Below are positions 45,235-53,899 of a DNA stretch of 64,000 nt, one piece after another. Position 1 is the first letter of the stretch; every line of letters starts with the position of its first letter. A model generated the notes under the pieces. It saw only the letters and a list, made by a program, of their open reading frames with translations. It was not told where the DNA came from and searched no databases. The stretch is from the NCBI RefSeq assembly GCF_037577855.1, contig NZ_JBAKFX010000010.1:1-64000 (forward strand), written 5' to 3'. The stretch is from Dethiothermospora halolimnae (GTDB lineage Bacteria > Bacillota > Clostridia > Tissierellales > VENL01). The translations under genes and the position numbers were made by a program.

Positions 45235-46050
45235 GTGATAAAAAGAAAAATTTTATTTTTATTAGGAGTTATACTTTTAATATTAGGATATATTTATTAT
45301 CAAGTTAATTATACTAAAGTTGAGAAAACAAATGTAACATCCAATAAATTTGCAACAGATGATAAGATGAAAATATTGCAAATATCAGATGTTCATAATA
45401 AAAGAATAAAAAAAGATAGTAAATTAATGTCAACTATAAAAAATCTAGATGCAGATATTATTGTAATAACTGGAGACTTAATTGATAGAGAAACTAAGGA
45501 TTTTGAAAATGTTTATGAGTTTGTTTATAATCTTAAGAATATAAACCCAAATATATATTATATTCCAGGAAACCACGAATGGACAAACAGAAACACTGAG
45601 AAGTTTATGACGGGATTAAAAAAAACCAATATTAATATTTTAATCAATGATAATAAAAAAATAACCATAGATAATAGAACAATAAATATTTGTGGTATAG
45701 ATGATCCCTATTTAAATCGAGATAATTTAAAGATGGCATTAAAAGGCATAAATAAAAATTATTTTACCTTATTATTGTCCCATTCACCTGATATAGTTTT
45801 TGGGAAAAAAGACATACCCGTAGATTTAATCCTCAGCGGTCATACCCATGGTGGTCAAGTGAGATTTCCATTTATAGGCCCCATAGTAGCTCCAGGACAA
45901 GGTTTTTTTCCTAAATATGATAAGGGGTTATTTGAAGTAGGGAGTAGTAATATATATATTGATAGTGGATTAGGAAATAGCGTATTACCAATAAGATTTC
46001 TAAACAGAAGTCAAGTGAGTTTAATCGAGATATATGGAACAAGGGAATAA
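45235..46050 (+). CDS. Membrane-anchored metallophosphoesterase
   Basis: A 271-residue calcineurin-type phosphoesterase with an N-terminal membrane anchor (5-22). Metal-binding motifs are in order: DVH (D52, H54), TGDLID, GNHEW, LSHSPD and GHTHGGQ. This resembles the YkuE/YaeI group, whose substrates include lipid-linked pyrophosphates. The GTG start follows AAGGAGA. It is probably co-transcribed with the zinc-ribbon gene. Substrate is not known. Confidence 0.9.
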   Translation: MIKRKILFLLGVILLILGYIYYQVNYTKVEKTNVTSNKFATDDKMKILQISDVHNKRIKKDSKLMSTIKNLDADIIVITGDLIDRETKDFENVYEFVYNLKNINPNIYYIPGNHEWTNRNTEKFMTGLKKTNINILINDNKKITIDNRTINICGIDDPYLNRDNLKMALKGINKNYFTLLLSHSPDIVFGKKDIPVDLILSGHTHGGQVRFPFIGPIVAPGQGFFPKYDKGLFEVGSSNIYIDSGLGNSVLPIRFLNRSQVSLIEIYGTRE

Positions 46051-46090
46051 GATATTGTGTAAGAAATAAATATACTCAGAGAGAAGTTTA

Positions 46091-46145
46091 AGCACCGCAG
46101 GTGCTCCTGAATTTTAATTAACAATTAACAATTTATAATTAACAA
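46091..46145 (+). repeat. Short hairpin and TTAACAA repeats
   Basis: AGCACC-GCA-GGTGCT is followed by several AATTAACAAT units, resembling the 16012 microsatellite. It may be a decayed repeat copy. Confidence 0.4.
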
Positions 46146-46148
46146 TTC

Positions 46149-46178
46149 AAAAATGGCCATGTGTTTCGGCCATTTTTG
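46149..46178. terminator. Bidirectional terminator
   Basis: AAAAATGGCC and GGCCATTTTT pair perfectly around ATGTGTTTC between convergent genes, with T or A runs on both sides. Confidence 0.85.
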
Positions 46179-46179
46179 T

Positions 46180-46818
46180 CTACCCTCCCAAAGTTATATC
46201 CTGCTTGTCATACCACTTAAGGGCTTCATAAAAATGTTCATCCTTAAAGTCTGGCCAGTAATCTTCTATTACATAGAAGTCAGAGTAAACAGATTGAACT
46301 GGCAAAAAGCCACTTAATCTTCTGCGACCACCCCATCTTATAATTAAATCTACCATCGACACATCATTAGATTTTAATACTTTATGTAAATCCTTTTGGG
46401 AAGTGGCGCCACTGGAACTACCTAAATCCCATGTCCATCCATAATTAACTAAAAAGTTTACCCTTATTCCCCCATTTCCAATGGTCCTTCTTTCAGTATA
46501 GGGTATAAGTTCCTTTGGGAACATAGGAGAACTTGTATCTCCAATTACTAATAAAGAAGCATCTTCATTATTTATCATTTCCACAGCATCTATACAAGCC
46601 TTAGTAAATGACTTAATTTGGTTAATTGGTCTTTTAGTATTATCCATGGTGAAACCATAGTATGTAACTTCGTTTACTCCCGTATCTTTACAAAGTCTAA
46701 ATAACTGAATACCAGGGTCCAGTCCCTTATTATAGCCTTTTTCCTTGGAAAGTCCATTATTTAAAGCCCAACGTCTATTGCCATCAGGGATTATTCCCAC
46801 ATGTTTAGGTATTCTCAA
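46180..46818 (-). CDS. Divergent cis-prenyltransferase (undecaprenyl diphosphate synthase family)
   Basis: A 212-residue protein, shorter than typical UppS (about 245). HVGIIPDGNRRWA contains the catalytic aspartate (D12), and YGFTMDNTKRP and YWPDF are family marks. The usual RxGGExRxSxFxxWQ motif reads RWGGRRRLSGFLPVQ, so the conserved Glu is replaced by Arg, and YSE reads YSD. It is probably not the housekeeping UppS but a paralogue with a different chain length or substrate. The likely start is TTG 46818 after AGGGGTGAT; GTG 46827 lies in that site. Confidence 0.78.
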   Translation of the reverse strand: MRIPKHVGIIPDGNRRWALNNGLSKEKGYNKGLDPGIQLFRLCKDTGVNEVTYYGFTMDNTKRPINQIKSFTKACIDAVEMINNEDASLLVIGDTSSPMFPKELIPYTERRTIGNGGIRVNFLVNYGWTWDLGSSSGATSQKDLHKVLKSNDVSMVDLIIRWGGRRRLSGFLPVQSVYSDFYVIEDYWPDFKDEHFYEALKWYDKQDITLGG

Positions 46819-46940
46819 AAAGATCACCCCTTAAAATTGCTATTATGTAGTATAACCCCAGGTAGTTACTATAATTCATAATTTTTAACTGTTTATCTAT
46901 ATTATTATTTTAGGGAATGAATTTTCAACTGATTATTTAA

Positions 46941-47070
46941 ATTGACAATTGACATTTGATAGTTGACAATGAAGGTAATTTTACTCGCTTTGCTCGTAAA
47001 ATATTATATTACAAATCAGCTTCAGCTGATTTGTACCTTAATTGTCAAATGGCCATTGTCAATTGTCAAT
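46941..47070 (-). repeat. Repeat family A, copy 4
   Basis: Arms ATTGACAATTGACATTTGAT and its complement, hairpins AATTTTACTCGCTTTGCTCGTAAAAT and ACAAATCAGCTTCAGCTGATTTGT, in the same orientation as the copy at 39403. It fills the gap between the PspC-like and prenyltransferase genes. Confidence 0.8.
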
Positions 47071-47094
47071 TTAAAAAAATAAGAAGTACCTTCC

Positions 47095-47475
47095 TTATCT
47101 TTTTTTCAAAATAATATAAAATCCTCCAACAATCAAAAGAACTGGCCAAATATCAAAGAAAGAAAACCAAAAAACGAATCTTTTGATTATTATAAGTAAC
47201 CCTATAACAATAAGTACACCACCCAATAATAGAGTGTTTTGATTATCATAATTATTAGAGCTGGTATCATAGCTAAAATCGTCATGGATATTATGTTTTT
47301 CAGGGATAAATATTAAACATATTATATATCCTACAACACCTAAAAAGAAATTACCTAAAGTTAATAGTGCCCAAAATATTCTGACAAAAGTTGAGTCAAT
47401 ATTGAAGTATTCAGAAATACCACCACATACTCCACCAATCATTTTATCTCTACTAGACCTAAAAATTTTTTTCAT
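47095..47475 (-). CDS. PspC-domain membrane protein
   Basis: A 126-residue protein. The PspC domain spans about 1-60 (LFRSSRDKMIGGVCGG type opening, then a membrane helix ending IFIPEKH). Two further hydrophobic segments lie at about 82-95 and 103-122. PspC proteins take part in envelope-stress responses. GGAAGGGAGG precedes the ATG. It is transcribed away from the small gene at 47619. Confidence 0.9.
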   Translation of the reverse strand: MKKIFRSSRDKMIGGVCGGISEYFNIDSTFVRIFWALLTLGNFFLGVVGYIICLIFIPEKHNIHDDFSYDTSSNNYDNQNTLLLGGVLIVIGLLIIIKRFVFWFSFFDIWPVLLIVGGFYIILKKR

Positions 47476-47569
47476 AAAAATTACCTCCCTTCCATCTATA
47501 TAGTTATTTTATCAAAAAAAACTTATATTTGAAATTTGATTATATATTTTTTTTTGAGGAATACTATTT

Positions 47570-47597
47570 TTGATTGATTAAGTATGGATAATATAAT
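47570..47597 (+). promoter_or_regulatory. Promoter of the 58-residue gene
   Basis: TTGATT (47570-47575) and TATAAT (47592-47597) are separated by 16 bases and lie 21 bases before the start codon of the next gene. Confidence 0.55.
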
Positions 47598-47618
47598 ATT
47601 TGTTAGGGAGGACTAATA

Positions 47619-47795
47619 ATGACAGAAAAATATGTTGTTAGAACCGATGAAAAAATAACCAACCCAATGTCTAGGGAAGAGGCAATAAAAATGGTAAAGG
47701 ATTATGATAAACAAGGGATATCTGCTTATATAGTATCGGAGGATGAAGGAGAAAGATTAAAAAATAGTAAATTTAATGTTCCTAAGTGGGAATAA
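47619..47795 (+). CDS. 58-residue protein, unknown
   Basis: A small, charged soluble protein beginning MTEKYVVRTDEKITNPMS and containing EEAIKMVKDYDKQGISAYIVS. The pattern, a short strand, a helix and a second strand ending in NVPKW, suggests a small alpha/beta fold. GGGAGG sits seven bases upstream of the ATG, a promoter lies upstream and a clean terminator directly follows the stop, so it is very likely a real single-gene unit. I do not recognise a named family. Confidence 0.8.
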   Translation: MTEKYVVRTDEKITNPMSREEAIKMVKDYDKQGISAYIVSEDEGERLKNSKFNVPKWE

Positions 47796-47826
47796 AACCC
47801 TGTGATTATTTTATCATAGGGTTTCT
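47795..47826 (+). terminator. Terminator after the 58-residue gene
   Basis: AAACCCTGTGAT pairs with ATCATAGGGTTT around TATTTT, with one mismatch; the following T run is short (CTTGCT). Confidence 0.75.
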
Positions 47827-47869
47827 TGCTAAAGTTTTAGTATTTAAAAATGCACTTTCTTATTAAATT

Positions 47870-47899
47870 TTGTTATGTAAAAAAAATACTGGGTATATA
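47870..47899 (+). promoter_or_regulatory. Possible promoter of the pdh operon
   Basis: TTGTTA (47870-47875) and TATATA (47894-47899) are spaced by 18 bases, about 50 bases before pdhA. Confidence 0.4.
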
Positions 47900-47947
47900 A
47901 AAGATAAATAGTAATTGATAAGTATTCTCAATGAAGGAGGTTACAAA

Positions 47948-49033
47948 ATGCTTATAGACAAATTTGATCCACTAAAAGAAGAAATGTTAAAGATTTTAGA
48001 TGAAAATGGTGACATTATAGATGAAAATTTAGTACCAGAAATAACAGATGACAAATTAATTGAATTATATAAGACTATGCTACTTACAAGAGTAACCGAT
48101 ATAAGGGCACTTAAATACCAAAGGCAGGGTAGAATGTTAACCTATGCACCTAATCAAGGTCAGGAAGCTACCCAAGTGGGCTCCATAGCACCGTCGGAAA
48201 AGAAAGATTGGTTAGTACCTGCCTTTAGGGAAATGGGAGCATGGTTATATAAAGGAGTACCTCTAGAACAAGTATTTTTATATTGGTATGGAAATGAAGA
48301 AGGAAGTAATTATCCTGAAGATGTAAAAATGCTTCCAGTATCGGTTCCCATAGCTTCCCAACTAAATCATGCCGTTGGCATAGGAATGGCAACAAATATT
48401 AAAGGGGAAGACGAAGTAACAGTGGCATATGTTGGGGACGGTGGAACATCCCAAGGGGAGTTTTCAGAGGCTTTAAATTTTGCTGCGGTATTTAATACTC
48501 CAACGGTATTTGTTATATCCAACAACCAATTTGCAATATCAGTTCCAAGGAAGTCTCAGACTAAGGCAAAAACATTAGCTCAAAAAGCAGTTGCATATGA
48601 AATACCTGGAATTCAAGTTGATGGTAATGACATATTAGCGGTATATGCCGCATCAAAGGAAGCTATAGATAGGGCAAGAAGGGGAGAAGGACCTACATTA
48701 ATTGAAGCAGTAACCTACAGATTAGGACCCCATACCACATCGGATGACCCAACTATATATAGGGAAGATAAAGAAGTGGAAGAATGGAAGGCTAAAGATC
48801 CATTGGTAAGGTTTAAAAAGTATCTTATAAATAAAGGAATATGGAGTGAAGAGAAAGACAAGGAGCAATATGAAGAGTATGAAGAATATGTTAATAATAC
48901 ATTTAAAAAAGTAGAAAATTCCGGTGAAATAGATCTAGAAGATATATTTAAATATCAATATGAAGAAATGACACCTAATTTAATAGAACAGTATGAAGAT
49001 CATAAGACCTTTGTAGAAAGGGGAGTGAAATAA
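47948..49033 (+). CDS. pdhA: Pyruvate dehydrogenase E1 component, alpha subunit
   Basis: A 361-residue thiamine-diphosphate subunit. The ThDP motif runs from GDGGTSQGEF to NNQFAIS. IPGIQVDGNDILAVY and GPTLIEAVTYRLGPHTTSDDP are the usual PdhA landmarks and resemble Bacillus PdhA more than acetoin dehydrogenase. It decarboxylates pyruvate (or a related 2-oxo acid) with the beta subunit. ATG 47948 follows GAAGGAGG. It is the first of four tightly spaced genes encoding the whole complex. Confidence 0.92.
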   Translation: MLIDKFDPLKEEMLKILDENGDIIDENLVPEITDDKLIELYKTMLLTRVTDIRALKYQRQGRMLTYAPNQGQEATQVGSIAPSEKKDWLVPAFREMGAWLYKGVPLEQVFLYWYGNEEGSNYPEDVKMLPVSVPIASQLNHAVGIGMATNIKGEDEVTVAYVGDGGTSQGEFSEALNFAAVFNTPTVFVISNNQFAISVPRKSQTKAKTLAQKAVAYEIPGIQVDGNDILAVYAASKEAIDRARRGEGPTLIEAVTYRLGPHTTSDDPTIYREDKEVEEWKAKDPLVRFKKYLINKGIWSEEKDKEQYEEYEEYVNNTFKKVENSGEIDLEDIFKYQYEEMTPNLIEQYEDHKTFVERGVK

Positions 49034-50011
49034 ATGCCAGTTTTAAATAATATTCAAGCTATAACCCATGCCCTTGATATAGAGATGGAGAGGGATGAAA
49101 GTGTAGTAGTATATGGTGAAGATGTAGGTTTTGAAGGTGGAGTTTTTAGAGCCACAATGGGTTTACAAAAAAAGTATGGTGATAAACGTTGCTTTGATAC
49201 TCCCTTGGCTGAAGCTGGTATAGTAGGTTCAGCAGTAGGGATGGCAATAAACGGAATGAAGCCAGTTGTCGAAATGCAGTTTCAAGGGTTTGTATTACCT
49301 GCATTAAATCAAATACTAGGCCATGTTGCTAGATTTAGAAATAGAACCAGAGGTAAATATAATTTACCAATGGTAATAAGGATGCCCTATGGCGGAGGAG
49401 TAAGAGCTTTAGAACATCATTCAGAAAGTATAGAAGATATGTTTGCTCAAACCCCAGGGTTAAAGGTGGTAATACCATCTACCCCCTATGACACTAAAGG
49501 ATTATTACTGGCTGCAATAAGGGATCCAGACCCGGTTATATTCTTAGAACCAAAAAGAATATATAGAGCATTTAAACAGGAAGTACCAGAGGAAGACTAT
49601 ACATTGCCAATAGGCAAGGCAAGGATTGTAAAAGAAGGAGAAGATATAACGGTAGTTACTTGGGGAGCTCTAGTTAGGGAAACTCAAAAAGCAATCAAAG
49701 ATTTAGAAGATAAGGGAGTTAGTGTTGAGTTAATAGACTTAAGAACCATTTCTCCTCTAGATAAAGAGACTATAATAGAATCGGTTCAAAAAACAGGAAG
49801 ATTTTTAGTAGTACATGAAGCCTTTAAGTCCTTTGGACCAGGAGCAGAGCTAATATCCGTTGTAAATGAAGGAGCATTTTTATACTTAGAAGCTCCTCCA
49901 ACTCGACTTACAGGATTTGATGTTACGGTACCCCTTCCAAAGGGAGAACATCATTTTATTATTACACCGGAAAGAATAAAGGAAAAGATAACAGAGGTAG
50001 TTGAATTTTAA
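49034..50011 (+). CDS. pdhB: Pyruvate dehydrogenase E1 component, beta subunit
   Basis: A 325-residue transketolase-like subunit completing the E1 heterotetramer. GEDVGFEGGVFRAT, FDTPLAEAGIVG and RMPYGGGVRALEHHSES are typical. The C-terminal domain ends LTGFDVTVPLPKGEHHFI. Its ATG directly follows the alpha-subunit stop, with GGGGAGTG inside that gene as ribosome site. A branched-chain 2-oxo acid substrate cannot be excluded from sequence. Confidence 0.93.
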   Translation: MPVLNNIQAITHALDIEMERDESVVVYGEDVGFEGGVFRATMGLQKKYGDKRCFDTPLAEAGIVGSAVGMAINGMKPVVEMQFQGFVLPALNQILGHVARFRNRTRGKYNLPMVIRMPYGGGVRALEHHSESIEDMFAQTPGLKVVIPSTPYDTKGLLLAAIRDPDPVIFLEPKRIYRAFKQEVPEEDYTLPIGKARIVKEGEDITVVTWGALVRETQKAIKDLEDKGVSVELIDLRTISPLDKETIIESVQKTGRFLVVHEAFKSFGPGAELISVVNEGAFLYLEAPPTRLTGFDVTVPLPKGEHHFIITPERIKEKITEVVEF

Positions 50012-50026
50012 GCGGAGGTGAAGGTA

Positions 50027-51346
50027 TTGTTTGAATTTAAGTTTGCAGATATAGGGGAAGGAATACATGAAGGTAAATTATTAAAATGGTTTTTTGAAGA
50101 AGGAGACGAAATAAAAGATGGAGATGACTTGTTTTTAGTGGAAACCGATAAGGTTAATGCAGAAATACCATCTCCTGTAACGGGAAAACTAGTTAAGAAA
50201 ATGGCTTCAGTTGGAGATATGATTGAAGTAGGTCAAGTTATTGCGAAAATAGATGATGGTAGTGAATCAACTGAACCCGATGATGGTTCTAATAAAGAAT
50301 CGGTAAGTGAAGGTGAAGAAGAAAAAGCTGGAGTCGTAGGGGAGATAGAAGTATCATCAGAGGTAATAGAAAGTAGTAATGAAAATAATAATAAAACTGA
50401 AAAAGATAATAGAAAGAAAGTATTAGCAACTCCAGTGGCAAGGAAATTAGCTAAAGATTTAGGAATAGATATAAAAAATATAAAGGGAACTGGACCAGCG
50501 GGTAGAGTTATGAAGGATGATATATATAAGGCTAAAGAGGAAATGGAAGGAAAAGAAACTCAAGAAAATAAAGATAATAAAGAAGTTAAATCCGATGGAG
50601 CAGTTATATATAATTCTCCAATAAAAATACCAGAGATAAAAATAGATGGAGAGGTGGAAAGGGTTTCAGTATCAATGCTTAGAAAAACAGTGGCTAAAAA
50701 TATGGTGGTTTCAAAATCGGTTATACCCCATGCAGCTACAATGGATGACTTTGATGTTACTAAACTGGTGAAGTTTAGAAAAGAGCAAAAACCATTGGCA
50801 GAAAAGCAGGGAACCTATTTAACATATATGCCATTTATAATTAAGGCTGTAACCCAGGCCCTTAAAGAATACCCAGTATTTAATTCAAGTTATGATAGTG
50901 AGAATGAAGAGTTAATATTAAAAAAATATTATAACATAGGAATGGCAGTTGATACTCCCGATGGATTAATGGTACCAGTTATAAAAGATGCCGATAGAAA
51001 GGGAATATTTAATATATCAAAAGAATTAGAAACCATGAGGGAAGAAACTAGAAATAGAACCATAGGTTTAGATAAATTACAAGGAGGCACATTCTCAATA
51101 ACTAACTATGGTGCAATAGGAGCTAAGTATGGAGTCCCAGTTATTAAGTATCCAGAGGTAGCTATACTTGGTATAGGTAAGATAGAGAAAAAACCAGTTG
51201 TTAAGGATAATAAGATAGTTATAAGGGATATGATGCCTGTATCTCTTTGCATAGATCATAGGGTAATAGATGGTGGAGATGCTGGAAGATTTTTAATAAA
51301 ACTAAAAGAGCTATTAAATGATCCTATGCTTTTAGTTTTAAGCTAA
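50027..51346 (+). CDS. pdhC: Dihydrolipoamide acyltransferase (E2)
   Basis: A 439-residue core enzyme with one N-terminal lipoyl domain (ETDKVNAEIPSP, lipoyl lysine near 44), a long charged linker, a peripheral-subunit-binding domain (TPVARKLAKDLGIDIKNIKG, near 140-175) and a C-terminal catalytic domain ending with DHRVIDGGDAGRFL. The likely start is TTG 50027 after GCGGAGG; a GTG at 50018 overlaps that site. Lipoylation may depend on the ligase at 55954-56946. Confidence 0.93.
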   Translation: MFEFKFADIGEGIHEGKLLKWFFEEGDEIKDGDDLFLVETDKVNAEIPSPVTGKLVKKMASVGDMIEVGQVIAKIDDGSESTEPDDGSNKESVSEGEEEKAGVVGEIEVSSEVIESSNENNNKTEKDNRKKVLATPVARKLAKDLGIDIKNIKGTGPAGRVMKDDIYKAKEEMEGKETQENKDNKEVKSDGAVIYNSPIKIPEIKIDGEVERVSVSMLRKTVAKNMVVSKSVIPHAATMDDFDVTKLVKFRKEQKPLAEKQGTYLTYMPFIIKAVTQALKEYPVFNSSYDSENEELILKKYYNIGMAVDTPDGLMVPVIKDADRKGIFNISKELETMREETRNRTIGLDKLQGGTFSITNYGAIGAKYGVPVIKYPEVAILGIGKIEKKPVVKDNKIVIRDMMPVSLCIDHRVIDGGDAGRFLIKLKELLNDPMLLVLS

Positions 51347-51359
51347 GGAGGTAATTAAT

Positions 51360-52739
51360 ATGAAAGAGTATGACATAATAGTATTAGGAGCTGGTCCCGG
51401 TGGATATGTAGCTGCCATAAAGGCAGCCCATATGGGAGCTAAAACAGCCATAATAGAAAAGGACGATGTAGGTGGAGTTTGTTTAAACTGGGGTTGTATA
51501 CCCACTAAAACTTTATTAAAAAGTGCAAAGGTTTATCAAAATATAATGAAATCAGAAAAATTTGGAGTAACCATAAAGGATAAAGGTTGTGTGTCAATAG
51601 ACTGGAATGGGATGCAAGATAGAAAGGATAAAGTAGTAAAGAAACTAACCGGTGGAGTTAAATCTTTACTTAAGAAAAATGGTGTAGATCTATATAGGGG
51701 ATATGGAGAAATAATAGATAAAAATACATTAAAGGTTAACGATGAAACAATAAAAACTAAAAATCTTATATTAGCAACAGGCTCAACTCCTAGGATTCCC
51801 GATATAGATGGTATAGAAAAAGCCGTAGATAATGGTTTTGTTGTAACGAGTAAAGGTATTTTGGAGCTTAATGATATACCTAATGAACTAATAGTAATAG
51901 GTGGCGGAGTAATAGGGGTAGAATTTGCAACTCTATATAACGCACTAGGTAGTAAAGTAACAATACTTCAACGGGGAGATGAAATATTAACAAACGTTGA
52001 TAAAGATATTAGGTCCACAATGACAAAAATACTTAAAAGAGAAGGAGTAAAAATAGTATATAATGTGGATACAAAAGGGTTTAAAGATAATAAAATAATG
52101 GCAACAGTAGATGGAAAAAAAGAAGAATTTAATGCCGATAGAATACTAATGAGTATAGGTAGAGTGGCAAATACTTATCAATTGGACAGAATAGGGATAG
52201 ATATAGATAAAAGGGGTAATGTTACTACAAATGAGAAGATGGAAACCAATGTAAAAGGTGTCTATGCAATAGGTGATATGAATGGGAAATATATGTTAGC
52301 CCATGTGGCATCAGCTGAAGGAATAGTGGCTGTTGAGAACATAATGGGTGAAAATTCAAAAATGAGTTATGATAATGCCCCCTCTTGTATATATGGATTC
52401 CCAGAGATAGGAACAGCAGGATTGACGGAACAAATGGCTAAAGATAGAGGACATGATGTTATAGTAAGCACCTTCCCAATAAGTGCCAATGGTAAAGCTT
52501 TGGCGGAAGGTGAAAGTGATGGATTTATTAAGATAGTGGCAGATAAAAAATATGGTGAGGTATTGGGAGTACACATATTATCTGCCAATGCAACGGATAT
52601 GATAGCGGAAGCTGTTACAACCATGGAACTTGAAGGTACAGTACATGAATTGGCAAAGTCAATACATCCCCACCCAACTTTATCTGAGATAGTAATGGAA
52701 GCAGCCCATGGAGCCATAGATAAGCCGATACACATTTAA
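51360..52739 (+). CDS. lpdA: Dihydrolipoamide dehydrogenase (E3)
   Basis: A 459-residue flavoprotein reoxidising dihydrolipoamide with NAD+. The FAD turn GAGPGGYVA is at about 10-18, the redox disulphide is C41 and C46 (GGVCLNWGCIPTK), the NAD turn is GGGVIGVEFA, and the C-terminal catalytic His-Glu lies in HPHPTLSEIVMEA. AAGGAGG precedes the ATG. It closes the operon ahead of a strong terminator. No lipoyl domain is fused to it. Confidence 0.95.
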   Translation: MKEYDIIVLGAGPGGYVAAIKAAHMGAKTAIIEKDDVGGVCLNWGCIPTKTLLKSAKVYQNIMKSEKFGVTIKDKGCVSIDWNGMQDRKDKVVKKLTGGVKSLLKKNGVDLYRGYGEIIDKNTLKVNDETIKTKNLILATGSTPRIPDIDGIEKAVDNGFVVTSKGILELNDIPNELIVIGGGVIGVEFATLYNALGSKVTILQRGDEILTNVDKDIRSTMTKILKREGVKIVYNVDTKGFKDNKIMATVDGKKEEFNADRILMSIGRVANTYQLDRIGIDIDKRGNVTTNEKMETNVKGVYAIGDMNGKYMLAHVASAEGIVAVENIMGENSKMSYDNAPSCIYGFPEIGTAGLTEQMAKDRGHDVIVSTFPISANGKALAEGESDGFIKIVADKKYGEVLGVHILSANATDMIAEAVTTMELEGTVHELAKSIHPHPTLSEIVMEAAHGAIDKPIHI

Positions 52740-52779
52740 ATTAAAGAATAAATAATAGAGAATAAAGAATAGATAATGT

Positions 52780-52806
52780 AAGGACTGGATGAATCCAGTC
52801 CTTTTC
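52780..52806 (+). terminator. Terminator of the pdh operon
   Basis: AAGGACTGGAT and ATCCAGTCCTT pair perfectly around GA, followed by TT and a nearby T6. Confidence 0.85.
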
Positions 52807-53403
52807 AATTTTTTAGGGGGGATTCATTCTATGGAACGGTATGGGCAGTGGGGTGACAGTTGGGTATATGAAATGATCATCTATTAGGCCTATATTTCTT
52901 CTTGATTTATCCTAGACTGACAATCGTTGTTTAATTCTGTCTAGATATGCAATTATTTTAGTACTTTCAAAGGAGAATTTTTAATATTGAATGTTTATAT
53001 AAAAAAACAATAAAGATAATTACATAAATAATTATAAAAAGAAAAAATTTACATCTAAGAAAAAATATGATATTATGAGAATGTGATAATTAAGTTGTCG
53101 TTTATAAAAAATTAATTTCGTTTTTTATCACATTTTTCTCATACTATAAAAAAAGACCATATAGTGAACATGTTGATTACATAAAAGTAGACTTTTAGGT
53201 ATTTAGTCAAATAGTATAAAATTCCAAACGAAATTAAATTGTATATAAGTTTTGTATTAAAATTTGATATTAAATAATTGTTGTTCTATGTCAACATAAT
53301 GAGTCATTTATATATATTATAGGGCAACAATTATTTTTATTAGTTTTAAACAATTTTTTATAAATAGTGACGTTTAAATAATACTAAGTTATAGGGGGTT
53401 AAC
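52807..53403. other. AT-rich gap with no recognised gene
   Basis: About 600 bases, mostly AT, hold no convincing gene or RNA. A short GC-richer patch near 52818-52900 (TTAGGGGGGATTC, then an 18-codon frame) stands out and may be a decayed insert. A GGGGGTTAAC ribosome site for the next gene is at the right end. Confidence 0.5.
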
Positions 53404-53607
53404 ATGCTTAAAAATGTAATTATTAGAGGTATAATTATTTACTTTTTGATCATCATTATTTGTGTTATATTTCACGACTTTATACCCGGTTTATTTGCCA
53501 TTAAAATTAGTGCTTTAATACCTATTCCTTTTTTTATACTCATAATATATGGAATTATAAAATTTTTTATATGGATATTATTTTCAAAAAATAATTTTTC
53601 TAAATAA
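53404..53607 (+). CDS. Small membrane protein, unknown
   Basis: A 67-residue protein, almost all hydrophobic, with two segments (about 8-27 and 36-59) and a basic C terminus (SKNNFSK). TAGGGGG precedes the ATG by about five bases. No motif identifies it. It sits between a long gene-poor gap and mobile-element debris, so it could be accessory. A two-helix holin-like or quality-control peptide is possible but not shown. Confidence 0.5.
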   Translation: MLKNVIIRGIIIYFLIIIICVIFHDFIPGLFAIKISALIPIPFFILIIYGIIKFFIWILFSKNNFSK

Positions 53608-53704
53608 TATAAAAAGTTTAAGGTTGTTTTCTTCCATAAAGATAAATCAAAGAAAACAAAGAGAATTCAGAGATAAATAGTAAACTTTGGCTTGTCACCC
53701 CTTT

Positions 53705-53899
53705 TTAGGACACTTTTTTCTCGGACATTAACATTCTATATTCCACAGGGGTAAGGTAATTTAATGACCCATGAATCCTGTGATTATTGTACCAGTTCAC
53801 ATAATCAAATAATAAATATTCAAGCTCCTCAAAACTATTAAATATTTTGTTAAAAGCAAATTCCGTTTTAACAACTTTAAAGGTAGCTTCTGCTACTGA
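53705..53899 (-). pseudogene. IS3-family transposase, C-terminal fragment
   Basis: The minus strand encodes the C-terminal end of an IS3 OrfB: VAEATFKVVKTEF, then FDYVNWYNNHRIHGSLNYL and a TPVEYR end. The rest of the gene is missing: immediately upstream, from about 53900, the sequence is group II intron 3' end. The reading frame runs a few codons into the intron and so looks longer (to 53932) than the true transposase part. The IS end should lie near 53693. Confidence 0.8.

Noticed and set aside
52831..52887. 18-codon frame after a GGGGGG ribosome-like run, beginning MERYGQWGDSW
   Set aside because: Too short, no terminator and no homologue I recognise; listed only as part of an odd GC-richer patch.
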